NCBI RefSeq assembly: GCF_000967725.1
Contig: NZ_JXYE01000002.1
Location: 372,001 to 436,000 of the forward strand
Direction of reading: 5' to 3'
Length of the DNA stretch: 64,000 bases
Source: Loktanella sp. S4079
Lineage (GTDB): Bacteria > Pseudomonadota > Alphaproteobacteria > Rhodobacterales > Rhodobacteraceae
Below are positions 8,175 through 15,414 of the stretch, piece by piece. Numbering within the stretch: the first letter of the stretch is position 1; each line of letters starts with the position of its first letter. The position numbers were made by a program, and so were the translations under genes. The notes beneath the pieces are model-generated. The model did not search any database, was not told the DNA's origin, and was given only the letters and a program-made list of their open reading frames with translations.

Positions 8175-9830
8175 ATGACAGATAATACAAGCCAATCGGT
8201 TGTTTCACCTGCCAAACGGACGCGGATTTCCCCGTGGTCACTTGGTGCGATTTTGATCGCAATTGTCGTGCTGGTGCCGATCGTTGCAGTGGTGTGGTTC
8301 GCACTCACTCCAACAGAAAACATCTGGCCACATATGTTGCGCACGACCTTGCCGCGCTATCTGACGAATACCGCTATCCTGATGTTTAGCGTTGGCGCAA
8401 TGACCGCAGTGATTGGTACGGTGACCGCATGGCTCGTCGTGATGTATGAGTTTCCGTTTCGCAAGATATTGCAATGGGCCTTGCTTATGCCGCTCGCGGT
8501 ACCTGCATATGTTGGTGCCTATGCATTGGTTGATTTTCTTGAATATGCAGGGCCTGTACAAACCGCCATGCGCGAAGCCGCTGGCTGGACCAATGCCCGT
8601 GACTATTGGTTTCCAAATATCCGAACCCGTGGTGCTGCTGTAATCGTGCTTAGCGCTGCACTTTATCCTTATGTGTACCTCTTGGCGCGTGCCGCATTCC
8701 GCGAACAATCGGGTGCAGCCTATGAGGTCGCGCGCGCACTTGGGGCAGGGGCCTTTGCGCGTTTCTGGCGGGTTGGTTTACCTTTGGCGCGGCCGGCAAT
8801 CGCGGCTGGCGTCGCTGTCGTGATGATGGAAACGGTAAATGACTTTGGCACGGTCGACTATTTTGCGGTTCAGACGCTGACGACCGGGATTTTTTCGGTC
8901 TGGTTGCAGGCCGGAAACCTAGGTGGTGCCGCGCAACTGGCGACCTGCGTCTTGGGCTTGGTGATCATTTTGGTCACGCTCGAAAAGGTCAGTCGACGCA
9001 AAAGCAAATTTTTTAGTTCTGCCCGCGGCCAACGACCTGTGGCGCCTGCAAAACTGATCGGCGCGCGCGCCTACGCTGTGACATGCGTTTGCGCCTTGCC
9101 CGTGTTGATCGGGTTCGTTTTGCCTGTGGCGGTCTTGCTGACGCATGCGTTTGATGCGCAAGAGTGGTTTGCCCCCGGTCTGCGCAAGGCCATCGTGCAC
9201 ACGATTACTGTCGGCTCAATTGCGGCCTGTCTAACGGTCTTGGGGGGATTGTTCATGGTCTATGGGGTGCGCCTATCGCGCAAACGCCTGCCAGCTTTGC
9301 TCATGCCTGTCACGGCCATCGGCTATGCCGCACCCGGCGCGGTGTTGGGGTTGGGGATTCTCGTACCCCTTGCGGCCTTTGATAACTTTCTCGCAGATCG
9401 CGTGGTCGCGTTGGGCATGCCTGATCCCGGTTTGATCTTTACGGGCAGCGCCGCCGCACTCACGTTGGCTTATGTCGTGCGGTTCTTTGCCATCGGCCAG
9501 GGGACAGCTGACGCGGCTTTGGGGCGTGTTTCGCCAAGCTTGCCGATGGCGGCGCGTTCATTGGGACGCAGCGCCGGAGGTACCCTCAGGGCAGTGCATT
9601 TGCCATTGGTCAAAGCGTCTATCGGCTCTGCGTTATTGTTGGTCTTTGTGGACTGCGTGAAAGAATTGCCTGCAACATTGCTGTTGCGGCCATTCAGCTA
9701 CGACACGCTCGCGACTCGGGTGCACGCAAAAGCCTCGCTTGAGGACATCGCTGGCGCCGCGCCAGCCGCCTTAATGATCACCTTTGTTGGGCTCTTAGCC
9801 GTTAGTTTATTGGCCCGCGCGAACCGATGA
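8175..9830 (+). CDS. Fused ABC transporter permease, Fe(III)/thiamine type (FbpB/ThiP-like)
   Basis: The 551-residue protein holds two binding-protein-dependent permease domains in tandem, about 12 membrane segments in all. The two ATPase-contact loops are visible: EVARALGAGAFARFWRVGLP in the first half and AARSLGRSAGGTLRAVHLP in the second. This fused layout is typical of iron(III) and thiamine importers. No periplasmic binding protein or ATPase gene lies next to it, so its partners must be encoded elsewhere, and the substrate cannot be fixed from this window. Confidence 0.9.
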   Translation: MTDNTSQSVVSPAKRTRISPWSLGAILIAIVVLVPIVAVVWFALTPTENIWPHMLRTTLPRYLTNTAILMFSVGAMTAVIGTVTAWLVVMYEFPFRKILQWALLMPLAVPAYVGAYALVDFLEYAGPVQTAMREAAGWTNARDYWFPNIRTRGAAVIVLSAALYPYVYLLARAAFREQSGAAYEVARALGAGAFARFWRVGLPLARPAIAAGVAVVMMETVNDFGTVDYFAVQTLTTGIFSVWLQAGNLGGAAQLATCVLGLVIILVTLEKVSRRKSKFFSSARGQRPVAPAKLIGARAYAVTCVCALPVLIGFVLPVAVLLTHAFDAQEWFAPGLRKAIVHTITVGSIAACLTVLGGLFMVYGVRLSRKRLPALLMPVTAIGYAAPGAVLGLGILVPLAAFDNFLADRVVALGMPDPGLIFTGSAAALTLAYVVRFFAIGQGTADAALGRVSPSLPMAARSLGRSAGGTLRAVHLPLVKASIGSALLLVFVDCVKELPATLLLRPFSYDTLATRVHAKASLEDIAGAAPAALMITFVGLLAVSLLARANR

Positions 9831-9873
9831 AAAGTCCGAGGAAATTTTTTCTGCAGAAGATGCAAAAAGCCTC

Positions 9874-9902
9874 TTGCATTGCCGAATTTTCCCCTGCTAT
9901 AC
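9874..9902 (+). promoter_or_regulatory. Putative sigma-70 promoter for tRNA-Thr
   Basis: A TTGCAT -35-like element (9874-9879), 17-bp spacer and CTATAC -10-like element (9897-9902) lie about 43 bp upstream of the tRNA gene. A small hairpin (CAGCAGC/GCTGCTG, 9923-9938) sits in the leader just before the mature 5' end. Confidence 0.5.
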
Positions 9903-9944
9903 GCCGCTCAGTCGATGAGACACAGCAGCAAGCTGCTGACCAGT

Positions 9945-10020
9945 GCCCCTATAGCTCAGCTGGTAGAGCAACTGATTTGTAATCAGTAGGTCCGCGGTTC
10001 GAGTCCGTGTGGGGGCACCA
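9945..10020 (+). tRNA. tRNA-Thr (anticodon TGT)
   Basis: The 76-nt sequence folds as a standard tRNA: 7-bp acceptor stem GCCCCTA/TGGGGGC, D-loop with AGCTCAGCTGGTAGAGC, anticodon stem ACTGA/TCAGT with loop TTTGTAA (anticodon TGT, reading ACA), T-arm with GGTTCGAGTCC, discriminator A and an encoded CCA end. It stands alone between the ABC permease and the dynamin region. No integrase or direct repeat was seen beside it. Confidence 0.97.
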
Positions 10021-10262
10021 TTTACAAGAAAATTTCGAGTGATTCAGCTGCCGGATATGTTGCTTTGAGTTGCAGGGTTGACGTGTCGAGCACCTTTTAA
10101 CCGTTGTTCCGCGACGCTGTCATCGAGATTTATGCTAAGCCTCAGGTTGAATGTGTCCTGTTGTCGGTGGTAGGCGGGATCAAGGACTTGTGCGCGAAGT
10201 AGGCTTTATCTGGTTCGGATAGTTGCGTATGACCAGAATCGCGTAAAGAGGTGTTTGTGGTA

Positions 10263-11090
10263 ATGAAAATCGAAGATTGGCCTATCCTGAAGAGCAGAGG
10301 GTTTCAGGCTCTCTATCAGTTTGATGCAACGAACGACGCCGCGACCTTTTTGGACGGCTCCACCGCTCATGAGGCGCGGGCGGATCAGACGTGGCAGCTG
10401 CTGCGCGCGGCGATGGGATTTGCCGATGCAAGCGCGGTCATTGTGCGCGGCGATCAGCAGACTTCGGTTGCGTCGCTGAAGGGCGGGTTGGTTTGTGAAG
10501 GCGAGAAATCCCTCAACATTGGTCTGTTCTTCCCAAAGCTTCGCGATCTTGACAGTGTCGCTCTTGAGGTACCCGAATTTTCCCCTCAAATCGAAGGCAC
10601 TAGAATGCCGACGCTATGGGCGGTCTGTGAGCGGCTTGCGCGATGTGAAAGCGCGCGGACTCTTGTATTGCGCATTGCGGGGAGTGAGGTGGCTTTGCAT
10701 GCAAAGCGCGGGCGGTTTGACCTTGTTTCAGGTGCCGATTCAAGTACTGCATTCACTGAGATGTTGAACAAGGCCATCGCTGCTGGCGAGGAGGTTGCTT
10801 ACTCTCTTGGAGAGGGGAGGGAGGGCGACCCCAAAGGTGATCACGGGCTATCTATTCTGTTTGGGGAAGAAACAGGCCAAAACACATGGCAATTTGATCA
10901 GGGCGGCGAATTGGTTGGCTGTCCGAACGGCGCAAATATGTCTGACATCTCTAAGATGGTCGCCTTTCACGGGCGAATCGTTGCTGCGGTGCCCAAGGGA
11001 GTTTCTGCAACCGTAGAGGTGCGTTCCGACTCAAATGCCGTAGTTGTGAAAGCAGACGTGTCGCAGGCGGGCGAAGTCAAGGTTGCTTAA
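10263..11090 (+). CDS. Uncharacterised protein upstream of the dynamin cluster
   Basis: The 275-residue predicted protein is soluble, without a signal peptide or membrane segment. It alternates strand-like stretches and amphipathic helices (for example TWQLLRAAMGFADASAVIVRG and LARCESARTLVLRIAGSEVAL) and may hold two alpha/beta subdomains. I do not recognise a family. ATG 10263 is chosen over GTG 10251; an AAAGAGG site lies upstream of both. It is followed by 137 nt before the first dynamin gene, in the same orientation, so it may be a cluster component or merely a neighbour. Confidence 0.7.
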   Translation: MKIEDWPILKSRGFQALYQFDATNDAATFLDGSTAHEARADQTWQLLRAAMGFADASAVIVRGDQQTSVASLKGGLVCEGEKSLNIGLFFPKLRDLDSVALEVPEFSPQIEGTRMPTLWAVCERLARCESARTLVLRIAGSEVALHAKRGRFDLVSGADSSTAFTEMLNKAIAAGEEVAYSLGEGREGDPKGDHGLSILFGEETGQNTWQFDQGGELVGCPNGANMSDISKMVAFHGRIVAAVPKGVSATVEVRSDSNAVVVKADVSQAGEVKVA

Positions 11091-11154
11091 TGGTGAGGAA
11101 CTGTTAGTTTTTCCCCTATAATTACCTGCCTTGAGTCATAAAAGCGACTTAATC

Positions 11155-11188
11155 TAACGTCTTTCTTACGTTAAGGTCACCTGACCTT
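11155..11188. promoter_or_regulatory. Two adjacent inverted repeats upstream of the dynamin operon
   Basis: TAACGT (11155-11160) and ACGTTA (11168-11173) form one 6-bp repeat. It is directly followed by AAGGTCA (11173-11179), CC, and TGACCTT (11182-11188), a perfect 7-bp repeat. They lie 40-73 bp upstream of the first dynamin start. They could be regulator-binding sites or leader hairpins. Confidence 0.5.
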
Positions 11189-11227
11189 GTACGTGTTTAC
11201 GATTACTTATCTGTGCTGGATAACAAT

Positions 11228-13312
11228 ATGTCTGTCCCTACCCAGGTGCCTGTGCACCGTCTTGCCGATCCTAAATTTCTTTTCTCTCGATCTCATGAGA
11301 CCAAAGTTGCAATCGAGCAGCTGCGATCAATCACAGATCAGATGGAAAAGCTTGTTGTGCCTGACGCGGTCGACCGAACGCTTGATATGCAAAAGCGGTT
11401 GGCACGCTTCAAGACACGTATTTCGCTTGTCGGTCAGGTAAAGGCGGGCAAAACCGCGCTCGCCAATGCTGTGATTGGGCGTCCGGGGCTTTTGCCGTCG
11501 GACGTGAACCCCTGGACGTCGGTTGTTACCTCGCTACACGTGAACGCACACCGCCCCGCTGGAAAGGCGGCCATCTTTAAATTCTTTGACAAAGATGAGT
11601 GGGCGGACATGACCACCATGGGTGGCCGCTTGGGCGAAATCGCCGCGCGCACAAATTTCGAAGATGAAGCCGAAGAAATGCGCGAGCAGGTCCGCGAGCT
11701 TCAGGCACGAGCTAAGGCGCGCCTTGGCGTGAATTTTAAGCTCTTGTTGGGCAACACCCACAGCTTTGACGAATTCGACGACGGACTGGTCAAACGCTAC
11801 GTTTGCCTTGGCGACGATGAGGAAACTGGAAACGGGGCTGGTGGGCGCTTTGCCGATTTGACCAAAACCGCTGACCTTTACTTGGATGAGCCCGCATTGC
11901 CGCTGGCGGCTGTTGTGCGTGACACGCCGGGCGTGAACGATCCGTTTCTGGTGCGTGAGGCCGTTACACTGAACAACCTTGCGGATTCTGACATTTGCGT
12001 CATTGTCCTGAGCGCACATCAGGCGCTTAGCACCGTTGATATTGGCTTGATCAATATCATTATGGGGCTCCAGCACGAGCAGATCATTTTGTTTGTGAAC
12101 CGTGTAGACGAACTGGACGAACCACATCGCCAAATCGGTGAAATCGAGACCTATATCCGTCAGACACTGAAGGCACAGAAGCTCCCGCTTGATATCCCGA
12201 TTGTCTTTGGCAGCGCCCAGTGGGGCGAGGCCGCAATCGCTGGGGATTTGGGCGTGTTGTCTGAGCGTAGCCGCACCGCCTATGAGCAATTGCAGAAGGC
12301 GCGCGCACAAGATGTGAATGTCATGCCGCTGACCGAAGGAATCGGCGCAGTTTCAAATGACTTGTCAGGCATTTCAAAGCTGCTGAAGGTGATCGACGAC
12401 AAAGCAGCGCAAGATGTCAGTTGGCCATTCCTTGAAAGCATGCGCGATGAGTGCCTTGATCTGGTCAACCAATCAATCGTTCTGTTGCAGGACGCGGTAG
12501 ATGATCAGTCTTCAGCACGTTCCGCCATGTCGGCAGCAGAGGTCGCGACGCGCATCTCGGAAATCGTATCAAAATTGAACGACGATTATGATGCGCTGAC
12601 ACAAAATTCGTTGAAGGTGACAACATTTGCGATGTCAGATGTCTACCGTTCATTCATTCTGAACGGCAAACGTGATCTGGAAAAGGCTATCGACAAGGGC
12701 AAGGGGCTCAAGCAGTGGTCGCCAGATACCGAAACACTGCGCCGCGAATTGATCAGCGCTTACAATGACTTCTCGAACAAGTGCACTGCGCGATTGGGGC
12801 AGATTTTGCAGGATGCTGCCGATAGCATAGCCGCGCTTTACGCGGATGTGCTTGACCGTGAAGCGAGCCTGTTTCCAGTGGTTGGTCCGTCGATTGGGCG
12901 TCCGAAAACTCCTGTATTCTTGATGCAGACTATGACGATTGACGTGAGCGCGGGCTGGCTTGGCCGTTTGATGAGCAAACAGCGCAAGAAAACGACCGCG
13001 CTGACAAATTTCGAAGCCGTCGCGACAGAGGAAATGGCGCGCACGATTCAAGATTTGCAGCAAGACTATATTCAAGATTTCGCAACGCAAACGCGCGTAG
13101 AATTGCAGGGTTTTGTAAACGAACATATCAAAACACTACGTAATCTTGCGGCTCCGGTGGATGCGCCTGAGGTAACGCAAATGCGTCAGTCTTTTGGCTT
13201 GGAAAACGAAATCAGTCACCGGATCGCAGCGCTTGATCGCATTCGCGATACGTTGGGTGGGGTAACGCCAGACGATCTGGGCAGCGGTTCAATTGCGGTA
13301 AGTGCAAGATAA
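11228..13312 (+). CDS. Dynamin-like GTPase 1
   Basis: The 694-residue protein has a dynamin-type GTPase domain: G1 P-loop GQVKAGKT (about residues 69-76), a switch region with NPWTSVVTS, G3 DTPG (232-235) and G4 NRVD (291-294). A long mostly helical region follows, with a basic patch (GRLMSKQRKK) after a hydrophobic turn (VSAGWLGRL) that could be a membrane-contact tip; no membrane span is obvious. Dynamins remodel or fuse membranes by GTP-driven oligomerisation. It is a clear paralogue of the protein at 15415-17565, sharing long conserved blocks. ATG 11228 is preferred to GTG 11213. The next GTPase starts one base after its stop, so they are co-translated. Confidence 0.9.
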   Translation: MSVPTQVPVHRLADPKFLFSRSHETKVAIEQLRSITDQMEKLVVPDAVDRTLDMQKRLARFKTRISLVGQVKAGKTALANAVIGRPGLLPSDVNPWTSVVTSLHVNAHRPAGKAAIFKFFDKDEWADMTTMGGRLGEIAARTNFEDEAEEMREQVRELQARAKARLGVNFKLLLGNTHSFDEFDDGLVKRYVCLGDDEETGNGAGGRFADLTKTADLYLDEPALPLAAVVRDTPGVNDPFLVREAVTLNNLADSDICVIVLSAHQALSTVDIGLINIIMGLQHEQIILFVNRVDELDEPHRQIGEIETYIRQTLKAQKLPLDIPIVFGSAQWGEAAIAGDLGVLSERSRTAYEQLQKARAQDVNVMPLTEGIGAVSNDLSGISKLLKVIDDKAAQDVSWPFLESMRDECLDLVNQSIVLLQDAVDDQSSARSAMSAAEVATRISEIVSKLNDDYDALTQNSLKVTTFAMSDVYRSFILNGKRDLEKAIDKGKGLKQWSPDTETLRRELISAYNDFSNKCTARLGQILQDAADSIAALYADVLDREASLFPVVGPSIGRPKTPVFLMQTMTIDVSAGWLGRLMSKQRKKTTALTNFEAVATEEMARTIQDLQQDYIQDFATQTRVELQGFVNEHIKTLRNLAAPVDAPEVTQMRQSFGLENEISHRIAALDRIRDTLGGVTPDDLGSGSIAVSAR

Positions 13313-13313
13313 G

Positions 13314-14423
13314 ATGAACGAAATTGTCTCAAGAAACGCGACTGCGGTCTTGGCTGGCTGGTCAGCCGCAAAGCCCGCATTTGCCCTGATGGGTGAATAC
13401 AGCGCGGGTAAATCTTCGCTGCTGAACATGTTGCTGGGTCAACCTCTCTTGCCGACAAAGGTGACGGCGACGCATTTGCCGACGGTGTGGATCACCCATG
13501 GCGAAGCGCGCAAGCTCGAGGCGTTGGATCACGATGGGACCGTCACTGAAATTTCCGAAGACGGATTGGATTTCGGCACGCTCGACGGCTATGTCGCGCT
13601 GCGCTTTACGCTTCCTTCTGAGATTTTGCGGGGTGGCGATGTTATTGATACACCGGGCATTTCTGATCCTAATCTTGCAATCGATGTTGTCGGATTGATC
13701 AGTGCGCATGTTGATTTTGTGATCTGGTGTTCGGCGGCCAATCAGGCGTGGCGCCAGACCGAGAAGGCCGCATGGAAAACGGTCCCTCGCGAGCTGCAAG
13801 ACCAGAGTCTTTTGGTTGTGACTCGGGTCGATCAGATCGGTAACGCCAAAGATGTTGGGCGCGTGATTTCGCGTTGTGAACGCGAAGCTGGCAAGTTCTT
13901 TCATTCTGTGCTGCCGATATCTGCAAAATTGGCCCGCTCGGGTGCTGAAGGCAGTTGGCAAGAAAGTGGCGCGGAAACGCTAATGTCCGCGATCGAAGCA
14001 CGTGTCGATGCCGCCAAATCTTATCGCGCGGAACGGCGCGAGCGCGAAGGCGACCCGCAGGTTGAAGAAGCACCTGAAGTGTTCGAAGTACCAATCGAAG
14101 AAGTCGTTGTTGCGGCAGAAAATACGCCGGACGAAACAGCTGAAATTATTGATATTTCGGCACGGATTGCGGACTTGGAAAATGCGTTAGCTGATGTTAA
14201 AAATGAAACGTCAAATGACCAAGTTTTCGCCTTATTCGACCATCTAAAAACCACCTTTCGGGGTGATTCACAGGCATCCGACTCGCACGCTGACGTTATC
14301 GTGAACCTATTGTCAGTGCGCGGCTCAAACGACATGAACCTACCCGCGGTAATCGAACAGGTCCGAAATGAAATTAAAGACTTTTCTGAAGGACCTTGGT
14401 GCCGGTTGGACAGGGTCAGCTAA
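13314..14423 (+). CDS. Second, smaller dynamin-family GTPase
   Basis: The 369-residue protein carries G1 GEYSAGKS (about residues 27-34), G3 DTPG (112-115) and G4 TRVD (170-173). The P-loop GEYSAGKSSLLN is the form typical of bacterial dynamin-like proteins. After the GTPase domain comes an acidic, Glu/Val-rich linker (about 245-280) and a short predicted coiled coil. It lacks the long stalk of its upstream neighbour, so it may be a regulatory partner rather than a scission enzyme. The start is one base beyond the previous stop. The end overlaps a possible long form of the following roadblock gene. Confidence 0.88.
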   Translation: MNEIVSRNATAVLAGWSAAKPAFALMGEYSAGKSSLLNMLLGQPLLPTKVTATHLPTVWITHGEARKLEALDHDGTVTEISEDGLDFGTLDGYVALRFTLPSEILRGGDVIDTPGISDPNLAIDVVGLISAHVDFVIWCSAANQAWRQTEKAAWKTVPRELQDQSLLVVTRVDQIGNAKDVGRVISRCEREAGKFFHSVLPISAKLARSGAEGSWQESGAETLMSAIEARVDAAKSYRAERREREGDPQVEEAPEVFEVPIEEVVVAAENTPDETAEIIDISARIADLENALADVKNETSNDQVFALFDHLKTTFRGDSQASDSHADVIVNLLSVRGSNDMNLPAVIEQVRNEIKDFSEGPWCRLDRVS

Positions 14424-14535
14424 GTCCGATCCCAATGAGGAAACGGAAAACGAATTGGGGGAGCTGGAACAGCCAGAGCCTCCCAAACCAGACGGGACTA
14501 CTCCCGAACAGACTGTAACTAGTAAGGAAAAAAAC

Positions 14536-14889
14536 ATGTCTACAGATATCTCAGGTCTTACCTCCATCGGTGGCTTCATTGGCGCTTGTCTTGTTGACAG
14601 TGAAACTGGCCTGATGATGGCGTCCGAAGGTGGCGGCAAACTGGACCTCGAAGCTGCAGGTGCAGCAAACACTGAAGTTGTAAAAGCAAAGCTTTCTGCA
14701 ATTGAAATGCTGGGTCTTGATGACTCGATCGACGACATCCTGATCACCCTGGGCAAGCAGTTCCACCTGATCCGCCCATTGGAAAAGACACCAACAGTCT
14801 TCTTGTATGTTGCACTGGACAAAAAAGCAGCCAACCTGGGTATGGCACGCGTGCAAGTTAAGAAAGTTGAGCAAACGCTCTCTATCTAA
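14536..14889 (+). CDS. Roadblock/LC7-like protein A
   Basis: The 117-residue form begins at an ATG with AAGGA about 8 nt upstream. The pattern GFIGACLVDSETGLMMASE followed by helix, strands and a second helix fits the roadblock/LC7 (MglB-like) fold, whose members dimerise and bind or activate Ras-like GTPases. It is about 93% identical, over the last 105 residues, to the protein encoded convergently at 15009-15365. The same frame is open upstream to ATG 14368, which would add 56 mostly acidic residues (Glu/Pro-rich) and overlap the GTPase gene by 56 nt; the paralogue has no such extension, so the short start is preferred. Confidence 0.82.
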   Translation: MSTDISGLTSIGGFIGACLVDSETGLMMASEGGGKLDLEAAGAANTEVVKAKLSAIEMLGLDDSIDDILITLGKQFHLIRPLEKTPTVFLYVALDKKAANLGMARVQVKKVEQTLSI

Positions 14890-14901
14890 ACTTGGATTTT
14901 T

Positions 14902-14924
14902 GCGACGCCCTGTTGGGGCGTCGC
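14902..14924. terminator. Strong 9-bp hairpin after roadblock gene A
   Basis: GCGACGCCC (14902-14910) and GGGCGTCGC (14916-14924) pair perfectly around TGTTG, 13 nt after the stop codon. The following T-run is poor, so it may work together with the second hairpin downstream. Confidence 0.55.
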
Positions 14925-14976
14925 ATTCCTTCTGCGGGTTGTCCCGCCACTCTTTCAACAATCTTAGCTGAGTGAA

Positions 14977-15004
14977 CTGAGACGCAGACGCGCCTCAGCT
15001 TTTT
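14977..15004 (+). terminator. Rho-independent terminator between the converging roadblock genes
   Basis: CTGAGaCGC pairs with GCGcCTCAG around a short loop and is followed by CTTTTT on the plus strand. It lies 5-30 nt from the stop codon of the converging gene. Confidence 0.6.
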
Positions 15005-15008
15005 GCGT

Positions 15009-15365
15009 TTATAGGGAAAGGGTCTTTTCGACGCTTTTGACCTGAACGCGCGCCATGCCAAGATTTGCAGATTTCTTGTCGAGCGCGACATAGAGAAAGA
15101 TTGTCGGTGTTTGTTCTAGTGGTCTGATCAAGTGGAACTGCTTGCCCAGTGTAATCAGAATGTCATCAATGTGATCATCAAGCCCTAGCATTTCGATGGC
15201 AGAAAGCTTGGCCTTAACCACTTCGGTATTCGCTGCGCCGGCGGCTTCGAGATCGAGCTTACCGCCACCTTCTGATGCCATCATCAGGCCGGTTTCACTG
15301 TCAACAAGACAGGCACCGATAAAGCCGGTGATATCGGTAAGTTTCGAGATGTCGACATTTGCCAT
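15009..15365 (-). CDS. Roadblock/LC7-like protein B
   Basis: The 118-residue protein is a near copy of protein A (14536-14889): over the 105 residues from GFIGACL to the end I count seven differences, all mild. Yet the two DNA sequences differ at many third positions, so this is an older duplication under strong protein-level selection and not a recent copy. It lies downstream of the second dynamin gene (50 nt apart, same strand), preceded by a GGAGCC ribosome-binding site. Proposed role: dimeric partner or activator of the neighbouring GTPases. Confidence 0.85.
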   Translation of the reverse strand: MANVDISKLTDITGFIGACLVDSETGLMMASEGGGKLDLEAAGAANTEVVKAKLSAIEMLGLDDHIDDILITLGKQFHLIRPLEQTPTIFLYVALDKKSANLGMARVQVKSVEKTLSL

Positions 15366-15414
15366 AGGGGCTCCTTTCAGATGTTAGTCTTTCGTTTGGG
15401 TCCTGAGGTTGGGG

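Noticed and set aside
9945..10262. tRNA-Thr as an attachment site for a mobile island carrying the dynamin genes
   Set aside because: No integrase and no repeat of the tRNA 3' end were seen near the other border of the cluster.
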